DNA of 29,078 nt from Oribacterium sp. UBA3737 (lineage in GTDB: Bacteria; Bacillota_A; Clostridia; Lachnospirales; Lachnospiraceae), in NCBI GenBank assembly GCA_002371295.1, contig DFGZ01000187.1, positions 1 through 29,078 of the forward strand, given 5' to 3'. A program made the translations under genes and the position numbers. Positions 23,335 to 29,078 of this stretch are shown here, one piece after another. Each line of letters opens with the position of its first letter. Position 1 is the first letter of the stretch. Under the pieces are notes generated by a model. It saw only the letters and a program-made list of their open reading frames with translations. It was not told the origin of the DNA and did not search any database.

Positions 23335-25158
23335 TTATGTCTCCTGTCCCGCGAACTGTGTCATATAAAGGTCATAATACCTGCCCTTCTTAGCAAGCAG
23401 TTCCTCGTGGTTTCCGCTCTCCACTATCTCACCATGATCCATAACGATGATCTCGTCTGCATCTTGAATAGTGGATAGACGGTGGGCGATAATGAGGCTG
23501 GTACGCTGATTCATAAGCTCTGTCATGGCATCCTGAATGCACATTTCAGTTCTGGTATCGACGGAAGAGGTAGCCTCGTCCAGGATCAGAATTCTGGGCT
23601 TCGAGAGGAATGCACGACATATAGTGAGTAGCTGCCTCTGCCCCTGGCTGAGGTTTGCCCCGGAGGATTCCAGCACTGTGTCGTAACCGTCTGTGAGATT
23701 CTCGATCAGATCGTCACAGTGACTGGAGGCGGCAGCTGCTTCCAGTTCTTCCTGTGTGATGTCCTTGGATGCATAGCAAAGGTTATTGCGAATTGTGTCT
23801 GTAAAGAGCACCGTATCCTGCAAAACGATTCCGATGGCATCTCTCAGCTCATCTGTGGAGATATCATAAATACTCTTTCCATCCAGAAGTATCTCTCCGG
23901 AATCCACGTGATAAAAGCGCATCAGCAGGTTAATTATGGTGGTCTTACCGCTGCCGGTGGAGCCTACCAGTGCAATCTTCTTTCCGGAGCATACCTGTAA
24001 TGAAAAGTTTTTGATGACAGGTTTCCCCGGTACATATGAGAAGTTGACATTTCGAAATTCTATTACACCCTTAATGGGTTTTACAATCTCTCCTCCGCTC
24101 TTATCCTCTTCCTTTTCGTCCAGTATCCGGAAGATACGTTCTCCGCCGGCAAGGGCTGTTTGAATCTGACCGTAGAGCTGGGCGAGTTCATTGATGGGGC
24201 GTGAGAACTGCTTTGCATAGATGATAAATGCAGAAATCACACCGATGGAAATGTCTCCGCTCAGGGCAAATCGTGCGCCGAAAACCGCTACCACCACGAA
24301 GGAGACATTGCTCAGCATATTCATGATGGGACCCATGGAACCGCCGATGATCTCCGCTATGATTCCGGTCTTCGTAAGTTCGTTAGCTGTTTCGGAAAAT
24401 CCCTGAACTTCTGCTGCCTGACGATTATAGGCAGTGACGGTACGGGTGTTGGTTACCATCTCTTCCACTGTTCCGTTAAGCTTTCCCAGAAGCTCCTGGC
24501 GTTTCACGAAATATTTTCTCATGTACCTGGTGATGTTTGTTGTAAACACCACTGTAAGCATTACCGTAGAGCAGCTGAGCAATGTCAAAAGCGGGCTGTA
24601 GGAAAGCATCATGGCGATGGTTCCGATGAGCATAAGCATTCCTGAAAGCAGGCTGCTGAGGGATGAAGAAACAATGTTAGCGATGTTCTCTGCGTCGTTG
24701 GTCATGCGGCTCATGATGTCACCGTGGGAGTGGGTGTCAATGTATGCGATCGGCAGGTTTGTGATCTTTCGGAACAAGTCTCCCCGCAGTCTGAATATGA
24801 CTCTCTGGCTAAGCTTCGCACTGAGAAAACCCTGTAAAAGTGTGCTCAGTCCGTGAATCACATATGCAGCAAGCATGAGGATGAGTATCTTTTTGAGAGA
24901 CCCTAGCTCGGAACTTTTTATGTGGTCAATGGCTTCGGCCTGAAAGCGTGGAGCCATAACGCCCATGAACACGCCGAGGATGATGGTGACACACAGAAGC
25001 ATCACGTATTTCCATTCATTCTTAAAGTAATTGAGAAGGCGCTTCAGAGTGCCTTTTCGATCCTTGGCCTTCTCCAAAGGGGCGCCCAGATTGCCTCTCA
25101 TGCCGCGACGTCCCAGAGAAGGCTGAGGTGTGTTTGAGTTAAATTTCTGCTGACTCAT
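23335..25158 (-). CDS. ABC exporter half-transporter with catalytic NBD (heterodimer subunit 2)
   Basis: A 607-residue fused permease-ATPase of the type IV exporter family: a polar N-terminal extension, six membrane helices (about 50-345), then the nucleotide-binding domain. Walker A is GSTGSGKTT, Walker B is ILILDEATSSVD with catalytic Glu, and the switch His is present in IIAHRLSTI. Its signature is LSQGQ instead of LSGGQ. Together with its partner it forms one functional site (its Walker motifs plus the partner's LSGGQ) and one degenerate site, as in TM287/288 and LmrCD. It overlaps the partner by 4 nt (ATGA), with GGGAGG 9 nt upstream, so translation is coupled. Multidrug, lipid or peptide export are possible; nothing here settles it. 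Confidence 0.93.
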   Translation of the reverse strand: MSQQKFNSNTPQPSLGRRGMRGNLGAPLEKAKDRKGTLKRLLNYFKNEWKYVMLLCVTIILGVFMGVMAPRFQAEAIDHIKSSELGSLKKILILMLAAYVIHGLSTLLQGFLSAKLSQRVIFRLRGDLFRKITNLPIAYIDTHSHGDIMSRMTNDAENIANIVSSSLSSLLSGMLMLIGTIAMMLSYSPLLTLLSCSTVMLTVVFTTNITRYMRKYFVKRQELLGKLNGTVEEMVTNTRTVTAYNRQAAEVQGFSETANELTKTGIIAEIIGGSMGPIMNMLSNVSFVVVAVFGARFALSGDISIGVISAFIIYAKQFSRPINELAQLYGQIQTALAGGERIFRILDEKEEDKSGGEIVKPIKGVIEFRNVNFSYVPGKPVIKNFSLQVCSGKKIALVGSTGSGKTTIINLLMRFYHVDSGEILLDGKSIYDISTDELRDAIGIVLQDTVLFTDTIRNNLCYASKDITQEELEAAAASSHCDDLIENLTDGYDTVLESSGANLSQGQRQLLTICRAFLSKPRILILDEATSSVDTRTEMCIQDAMTELMNQRTSLIIAHRLSTIQDADEIIVMDHGEIVESGNHEELLAKKGRYYDLYMTQFAGQET

Positions 25159-26885
25159 GCCTTCACACCTCCCTTCTTGAGCTGGGAATCATAGATCTCG
25201 CGGTAAACGTCACAGTTTTCCATAAGCTCGTTATGGCTGCCAATGCCTACGATTCGACCCTTGTCCATAACCGCAATACGGTCCGCACGCATAACAGTCG
25301 CAATGCGCTGAGCTATGATGATCTTGGTTAAATTTCCGTAGCCTTCATCCAGAGCTTTAAATAATCTGGCTTCGGTACCCAGATCCAGGGCGCTGGTGGA
25401 GTCATCCAATATAAGGATCTCCGCCGGCTTCAGGAGTGCGCGGGAAATTGCGATGCGCTGTTTCTGCCCGCCTGAAAGGCTCATGCCGGCCTCGGCTACG
25501 GTAGTATCATATTTATCAGGCTGATGTGAAATGAATTCATCGGCCTGAGCTGCCCGGGCAGCTTTGATCATATCCTCTTCGTCTGTCCCGGGATTGCCGA
25601 TCATGATGTTCTTTCGTATGGTGCCTGTAAACAGCTCGCTTTTTTGAAGCACGAAGGAGATACGGTCTCTTAATTCGTGAAGAGTAAAATGCTTCACATC
25701 CTCTCCGTCCACCAGTACGCTTCCCTCTGTTACATCGTAGAAACGTGCTATAAGAGAAACCAGAGTACTTTTACCGCTGCCGGTGGCTCCGATAACAGCC
25801 ATAGTCTGACCCGGGGTTACGGTGAAACTGATGTCTTTCAATACCTCATGATGGTGACCGGGGTAATTGAAGGAAACATTTTTAAACTCGATGCTGCCGC
25901 CGCGTTTTTCGATATCTTTTGCGTCACCGTCCCGAATAACAGGTACGGAGGCAAGCACCTCCTTAAGACGCTTTGCGGAGGCAAGACCCAGGGTGATGGT
26001 CTGGAAGATCATCGCCATCATCATCATTCCGCTCAGAATCTGACTTAGATAGGTAATGGCGGCCATCAGGCTTCCTATTTCCATCCTGCTTGCCGCAACC
26101 TCCATACCACCGATATAGATGATGGCTACAGTGGCTGCATTTAAAACAATGTTCATGACCGGACGCATCCAGCTGATCAGGATCTGTACTTCAAACCGGG
26201 TGTTGACCAAATCAAGATTACTCTTATCGAACTTTTCTATTTCACTTTGTTCCTGTACGAAGGCTTTCACTACACGCTCGCTGGCAACATTCTCACCGAT
26301 GACAGAGTTCACGCGGTCAAGCCGGGTTTGTAAATGCGTAAACATTGGACCGCTCTTCCACACTACAAAGGCGATTTCTGCCAATATGATGGGAACGGTA
26401 AACATTAAAACGCGGCTGAAGGCCACGTTGAGAGTAAGCAGGAATGAGCTGCCGGCAAAGAAAAACATCATGCATCGTACAGCGCCGCGGATGAGCTGGG
26501 AAACCATAGTCTGCACCTGGGTTACATCTGAGGTCGTGCGGGTAATCAGGCTTCCTGTGGTGAAATCATCAATCTGCTCAAATGAAAAATTCATGATGCG
26601 GTCGAACAGTGCTTTACGAAGATCATTTCCGAAGTGCTGTGAGCAAATGTTAACGAACACTCCCGAAAGGATGCCGCAGCAGCCACCCAGAAATACTATA
26701 AAGATCATTCGTATGCCAACGCTCCATACCAGATCTGTATTTCCTTTGAGTATACCGTTATCCACGATTTGGGCCATCATCCTGGGCTGTATCAGATCTA
26801 TCAGTACCTCGCACACCATAAACAGAGAGCCTATAAGACCGATCCATAAATGTTTTTTCAGAAATTTGAGCAAAGTGTCAGCCAC
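25155..26885 (-). CDS. ABC exporter half-transporter with degenerate NBD (heterodimer subunit 1)
   Basis: A 576-residue fused permease-ATPase with six membrane helices (about 12-315) and a nucleotide-binding domain. Walker A GATGSGKST and signature LSGGQ are intact, but Walker B ends ILDDSTSALD (Asp for the catalytic Glu) and the switch residue is Gln in IIAQRIATV. This is the degenerate half of a heterodimeric exporter; its LSGGQ completes the active site of the partner. The open frame starts with GTG at 26885, which has no room for a ribosome binding site. TTG at 26871-26873 has AAAGGTGG about 7 nt upstream and would give a cleaner start. A 50-bp palindrome lies 17 nt upstream of the GTG. 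Confidence 0.92.
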   Translation of the reverse strand: MADTLLKFLKKHLWIGLIGSLFMVCEVLIDLIQPRMMAQIVDNGILKGNTDLVWSVGIRMIFIVFLGGCCGILSGVFVNICSQHFGNDLRKALFDRIMNFSFEQIDDFTTGSLITRTTSDVTQVQTMVSQLIRGAVRCMMFFFAGSSFLLTLNVAFSRVLMFTVPIILAEIAFVVWKSGPMFTHLQTRLDRVNSVIGENVASERVVKAFVQEQSEIEKFDKSNLDLVNTRFEVQILISWMRPVMNIVLNAATVAIIYIGGMEVAASRMEIGSLMAAITYLSQILSGMMMMAMIFQTITLGLASAKRLKEVLASVPVIRDGDAKDIEKRGGSIEFKNVSFNYPGHHHEVLKDISFTVTPGQTMAVIGATGSGKSTLVSLIARFYDVTEGSVLVDGEDVKHFTLHELRDRISFVLQKSELFTGTIRKNIMIGNPGTDEEDMIKAARAAQADEFISHQPDKYDTTVAEAGMSLSGGQKQRIAISRALLKPAEILILDDSTSALDLGTEARLFKALDEGYGNLTKIIIAQRIATVMRADRIAVMDKGRIVGIGSHNELMENCDVYREIYDSQLKKGGVKA

Positions 26886-26902
26886 CTTTCGTTTAATTTA
26901 AG

Positions 26903-26952
26903 AAATCCAGCGGGGACGGGTCTCGCCGGCGAGACCCGTCCCCGCTGGATTT
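26903..26952. repeat. perfect 50-bp GC-rich palindrome
   Basis: Two perfect 25-nt arms meet with no loop at 26927/26928; the core is GGGGACGGGTCTCGCC followed by its complement. It lies between the likely ABC promoter and the ABC start codon, so it would fold in the leader RNA. The GGGGACGG core resembles REP-type repeats linked to IS200-like transposases in other bacteria (from memory). It is far richer in GC than its surroundings, suggesting insertion. It is not followed by a T run long enough to call it a normal terminator. Confidence 0.9.
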
Positions 26953-26967
26953 TCAATCTATTCTTTG

Positions 26968-26997
26968 ATTATACAATTAAAGAGGGTTTGTGAGCAA
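26968..26997 (-). promoter_or_regulatory. likely promoter of the ABC exporter operon
   Basis: On the minus strand TTGCTC (26992-26997) and TATAAT (26968-26973) are 18 nt apart. The -10 is perfect and the -35 matches at its three most important bases. Transcripts would start near 26961 and carry the 50-bp palindrome in the leader. Confidence 0.5.
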
Positions 26998-27043
26998 AGA
27001 ATATACCTCGAGCGACAGCATAAAATGCACATAAGCACAGAAA

Positions 27044-27105
27044 TTCATCCGGTGGATCATGGGGTAGTATGTCACTACACCCCTCCCCATGGTCCACCGG
27101 ATGAA
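27044..27105. repeat. 62-nt stem-loop with 21-bp arms
   Basis: Arms 27044-27064 and 27085-27105 pair over 21 bp with a single G-U type mismatch; the 20-nt loop holds its own TAGT/ACTA pair. The arms begin TTCATCCGGTGGA. It could end transcripts of the 46-codon ORF on the minus strand, but the length and structure look more like a mobile repeat (REP or MITE-like). Nothing else in the window matches its arms. Confidence 0.8.
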
Positions 27106-27152
27106 CTTTTACACATTTACTGAGAGAGATTACAGTCTGTATAGTATTCTAT

Positions 27153-27293
27153 TATGAATCAAAGAACTGACGGCCGTCGTCAGTTACCAGTCTCTCGGTC
27201 TTCGGATACTCAAAAATTGCCTGATTATCTTTATTCTCCTCAAGATAATCCGCAAACTTTTCTGCATACCACTTTGCATGCCAGAGATTGTGC
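27153..27293 (-). CDS. 46-codon ORF, possibly a gene remnant
   Basis: Encodes 46 residues beginning MHNLWHAKWYAEKFADYLEE and ending ERLVTDDGRQFFDS. AGGAAG lies 7 nt before the ATG, and codon use looks like the neighbours. The composition (amphipathic helix then a charged tail) is that of a real protein end. I do not recognise it. It may be a genuine small protein or the last part of a larger gene, since the frame upstream is closed only 12 nt before the ATG by a TGA. It sits between the 62-nt stem-loop and another inverted repeat. Confidence 0.4.
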
Positions 27294-27312
27294 ATGAGGT
27301 AGCTTCCTCAGG

Positions 27313-27347
27313 TTAAGGCATTTTTAGATGAGGTGATCATGCCTTAA
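27313..27347. repeat. short inverted repeat with 9-bp arms
   Basis: TTAAGGCAT (27313-27321) and ATGCCTTAA (27339-27347) flank a 17-nt spacer. A smaller CAGGC-TTTT-GCCTG hairpin lies nearby at about 27373-27386. Either could end transcription of the lost beta-lactamase-like gene on the minus strand, or be regulatory for the small ORF. Confidence 0.45.
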
Positions 27348-27394
27348 AGATTTTTAGGATGTGTTTCATATGCAGGCTTTTGCCTGGCTGAGGC

Positions 27395-27661
27395 TTATCG
27401 GTTATGTATGCTGCGCTGGACTTCATACAGTCTTTCTGTCAGCTGATACAGAGGATTTACGTCGGCATAATCCCTGTAAGTACCGAAGGGAAGATCTGTA
27501 TAGATCACTAATATGTAGGGATCGAAGTCGCTGTAAACGACACCTGTATCATTGATTGCGCATTCATAATTTGTCCGATCGCCGTCGAGGTAGTCATCAG
27601 GAATGACGGTCTCCGGATCGTAATTCAGACTGTCATCATGAAATGATACACGGTACCAATG
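27395..27661 (-). pseudogene. C-terminal remnant of a class A beta-lactamase-like serine hydrolase gene
   Basis: A TGA-to-TAA open frame with no usable start encodes about 88 residues. It includes WYRVSFHDDSLNYDPE, then ECAINDTGVVYSDFDPYILV and a final helix PLYQLTERLYEVQRSIHN. The ND-x-G-(I/V)VY-x-x-x-x-PYILV pattern followed by a C-terminal helix is typical of the last strands of beta-lactamase2/serine-hydrolase domains. The catalytic Ser-x-x-Lys part is missing: the frame is cut about 17 nt from the stop of the ferritin-like gene. I infer a 3' remnant left by a deletion or rearrangement at that junction. Confidence 0.5.
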
Positions 27662-27677
27662 TCAATTGTTTTCTTAG

Positions 27678-28172
27678 TTACCTTCTGGTACGGGTCAAAT
27701 ACGATAACGATTTGTATAGAACAATTATGATTGCCGCCATGCAAAAAAGCCTCGGGAATAATGCTTTATCTTCATACTCTCCGTTGTTCAAAAGAGCCTT
27801 AACCGTATCGCCGTGACGCTTTTCATCCTTCATAACGGATTCTACTTCGGGAAATTCTTCCATCATTTTCTTATATCCTGGAACAGCAGCATATTCGCCA
27901 CTTGCTATCAGCGGATAAAGGACTCTCTTTCCGATAAGTCGATAAAGAAATGTCACAACCAATGCCTGGGTTTTCTTCGGTGTCAGTACTTTTCCTGTAT
28001 ACTGCTTAAATACGGAAGCATGCCTACCCTCATCTGCCGCAAGCGCTTTAAAAGTTTTTGCATCAGATTCATTATGCACGAGATAAGCCATCCTTCGGTA
28101 TGTTTCCACACCATTAAGCTCCCCCTGCTGAGACTTTAGCAGTTTTTTCATGTTATCTTTCGAAATTACCAT
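27678..28172 (-). CDS. ferritin-like (rubrerythrin-type diiron) protein with C-terminal membrane helix
   Basis: A 164-residue protein with a rubrerythrin-like four-helix bundle. Diiron-type ligands are visible: a Glu in QQGELNGVETYRR, ExxH in ADEGRHASVF, a second Glu in SGEYAAVPGY and ExxH in KDEKRHGDTV. The rubredoxin domain of true rubrerythrins is absent; instead residues about 140-158 form a hydrophobic helix (LFCMAAIIIVLYKSLSYL) followed by basic residues, so the bundle is tethered to the membrane with the bundle probably cytoplasmic. A role in peroxide removal or iron handling is inferred. The frame opens at 28193, but GAGG lies 6 nt before the ATG at 28170-28172, chosen here. It is 10 nt after the NimA-like gene, surely the same transcript. 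Confidence 0.85.
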   Translation of the reverse strand: MVISKDNMKKLLKSQQGELNGVETYRRMAYLVHNESDAKTFKALAADEGRHASVFKQYTGKVLTPKKTQALVVTFLYRLIGKRVLYPLIASGEYAAVPGYKKMMEEFPEVESVMKDEKRHGDTVKALLNNGEYEDKALFPRLFCMAAIIIVLYKSLSYLTRTRR

Positions 28173-28182
28173 AGTCACCCTC

Positions 28183-28644
28183 TTATGATTCATTCACCAG
28201 TTTTCCGGTCATATGCTCCGGAATCAGTTCCAAACAGTTCACGCGGGGAAAAGAATTCTTAAGCTCCTTTTGAAGATATTCCTCATCGTCCGTAAACTTC
28301 CTGCAGAGCAGTGTGCAGATCTCCCGCTTCTTTTCTTCATCTTCAACGATGCGGATCCGGCCGAACACAACTACGCTGTTAATGTTCAACGACCATTCTC
28401 CCTCTTTTCGGTATCCCTGATCGTACACGCAGTAGCTTACTTTATCGCACTTTGCTATCGCATCCAACTTATGGCCTTCCTTGGCTCCGTGAAAGTAAAG
28501 GTGTCCGTTTTCCATATACAGATGATTCATCGGGATCCCATAAGGGTATCCATCATCACCGATCATAGAAAGAACGCCTCTTGGTTGCTCATTAAGAACA
28601 CGGATGCACTCTTCCTCACTGATCTGCTGTTTAAATCGCCTCAT
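28183..28644 (-). CDS. pyridoxamine-phosphate-oxidase-like flavoprotein (NimA-related)
   Basis: A 153-residue flavin-binding split-barrel protein. Typical features: N-terminal MRRFKQQISEEECIRVL, then GVLSMIGDDGYPYGIPMNHLYMENGHLYFHGAKEGHKLDAI, the core motif of the NimA/PPOX group, and a SVVVFGRIRIVED strand. Members bind FMN or a related cofactor and reduce small substrates; some act on nitroimidazoles, but resistance cannot be claimed from sequence. The ribosome binding site (GAGGA) is unusually close to the ATG. First gene of a two-gene unit with the ferritin-like gene, which suggests a redox or oxidative-stress role. Confidence 0.9.
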   Translation of the reverse strand: MRRFKQQISEEECIRVLNEQPRGVLSMIGDDGYPYGIPMNHLYMENGHLYFHGAKEGHKLDAIAKCDKVSYCVYDQGYRKEGEWSLNINSVVVFGRIRIVEDEEKKREICTLLCRKFTDDEEYLQKELKNSFPRVNCLELIPEHMTGKLVNES

Positions 28645-28687
28645 TCCTCGCTATATAACGTCACTAATATTAAAAGTTATTTTTGTT

Positions 28688-28716
28688 ATTATACTCCTTC
28701 ACCGCAACCAGCTCAA
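28688..28716 (-). promoter_or_regulatory. sigma-70 promoter of the NimA-like/ferritin-like operon
   Basis: On the minus strand TTGAGC (28711-28716) and TATAAT (28688-28693) are exactly 17 nt apart. The -10 is perfect and the -35 matches at four of six bases. It gives a leader of about 37 nt. Confidence 0.65.
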
Positions 28717-28829
28717 TCGGTCAGATCGCTGTGGTGTGATGATCCTTTCTCTCCATTCGGGATTATGATACGAAAGGCTCAGTACAATTTATAATATATT
28801 TCAACTGAACATAATCTGGCACTATAAAA

Positions 28830-28853
28830 GGGACAGACCCTCAAGTCTGCCCC
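28830..28853 (-). terminator. hairpin, terminator or REP-like element
   Basis: GGGACAGAC (28830-28838) and GTCTGCCCC (28845-28853) pair with one mismatch around a 6-nt loop. On the minus strand the stem is followed by TTTTATA, so it can terminate the ORF ending at 28933. Its GGGACAG/CTGCCCC arms also resemble the GGGGACGG core of the palindrome at 26903-26952. Confidence 0.6.
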
Positions 28854-28932
28854 TCAATCTGTTTGGAAAACCCTCAAGAACTTTGGAGACCCTTTTAATC
28901 ACTGCTTTTTAGTTTTTACCCGCAAGCCGGTA

Positions 28933-29078
28933 TTATTCAAGTTCTAGAAAGGCATCAATATCTTGCAAAATTGATTTTCTTTTGTAGCTATATGATGTTG
29001 TGGTTTTACGCTTATTCCAACAATTTTTTTGCTTTTTATAACTTTTTGCAACCAAAGTGCAACCGGAAGTTAATAGTC
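28933..29078 (-). CDS. 3' end of an unidentified AT-rich gene, cut by the window edge
   Basis: An open frame enters from the right edge and ends with TAA at 28933-28935, giving about 47 residues that end SYSYKRKSILQDIDAFLELE. It is Lys/Thr/Asn/Ser-rich and more AT-rich than the neighbouring genes. A basic tail like this is common in transposases and other mobile-element proteins, but I recognise no family. It could also be chance, since no start is visible. Confidence 0.3.
   Translation of the reverse strand, partial: LLTSGCTLVAKSYKKQKNCWNKRKTTTSYSYKRKSILQDIDAFLELE

Noticed and set aside
26119..26901. 260-codon plus-strand open frame
   Set aside because: Lies entirely opposite the ABC subunit 1 gene, is rich in Arg/Thr/Met/Ser as expected of an antisense shadow, has no ribosome binding site and no family features.
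27361..27555. 64-codon plus-strand frame in the gene-poor gap
   Set aside because: The minus strand of the same stretch reads as a beta-lactamase-like domain end, which explains the open frame better.
1..29078. CRISPR arrays, tRNA or rRNA genes and known riboswitches
   Set aside because: No regularly spaced identical repeats, cloverleaf genes, rRNA signatures or conserved riboswitch cores were seen on either strand.

Overview
The window looks like a chromosomal segment of an anaerobic Gram-positive bacterium of the Clostridia, most likely a Lachnospiraceae member. The evidence is moderate GC content, strong AGGAGG-type ribosome binding sites, many lipoproteins with Thr/Glu/Ala-rich linkers after the lipobox, Clostridia-type citrate synthase, clostripain-family peptidases and a DUF5107 protein. 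This is inferred from style and family content, not from a marker gene. Almost everything is on the minus strand; the one clear plus-strand gene is a regulator at 1994-3112. No rRNA, tRNA, CRISPR array or intact transposase was seen.

Layout from left to right. (1) 1-3112: the 5' part of a tripartite tricarboxylate transporter (TTT) type binding lipoprotein and an enolase-superfamily enzyme on the minus strand. Divergent from them is a sigma-54-activator-like regulator whose ATPase motifs are all degraded. A 17-bp palindrome and a partial second copy lie in the shared promoter region. (2) 3253-4644: citrate synthase with a consensus sigma-70 promoter bracketed by two related inverted repeats. 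(3) 4961-7099: an exported, covalently flavinylated fumarate-reductase-like lipoprotein. (4) 7311-16265: a run of exported or membrane proteins: two unknown acidic-linker lipoproteins, two paralogous clostripain-family (C11) lipoproteins, a PAP2 phosphatase and a membrane-anchored CAP-domain protein. (5) 16551-18658: a DUF5107/TPR gene that appears broken by an internal deletion with a frame change. (6) 18746-21854: a complete TTT transporter operon (TctC-TctB-TctA order of transcription) with a strong terminator. (7) 22270-23214: an exported SGNH/GDSL hydrolase. (8) 23335-26885: a heterodimeric ABC exporter with one degenerate and one consensus ATP site. (9) 26886-27677: no intact gene, but a perfect 50-bp palindrome, a 62-nt stem-loop, a 46-codon ORF and a beta-lactamase-like gene remnant. 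(10) 27678-28644: a membrane-tethered ferritin-like protein and a NimA/PPOX-like flavoprotein. (11) 28645-29078: a hairpin and the 3' end of an unidentified AT-rich ORF.

How the genes may work together (inference): the enolase-family enzyme plus TTT binding protein look like an uptake-and-dehydration unit for an organic or sugar acid under the divergent regulator. Citrate synthase and the exported flavin reductase fit organic-acid metabolism and use of an external electron acceptor. The 7.3-16.3 kb run is a surface-protein island whose common purpose is not evident. The most unusual items are the pseudo-ATPase regulator with its palindromes, the twin operators around the citrate synthase promoter, the 50-bp palindrome in the ABC leader, the exported-protein island with duplicated clostripain lipoproteins, and the broken DUF5107 gene.
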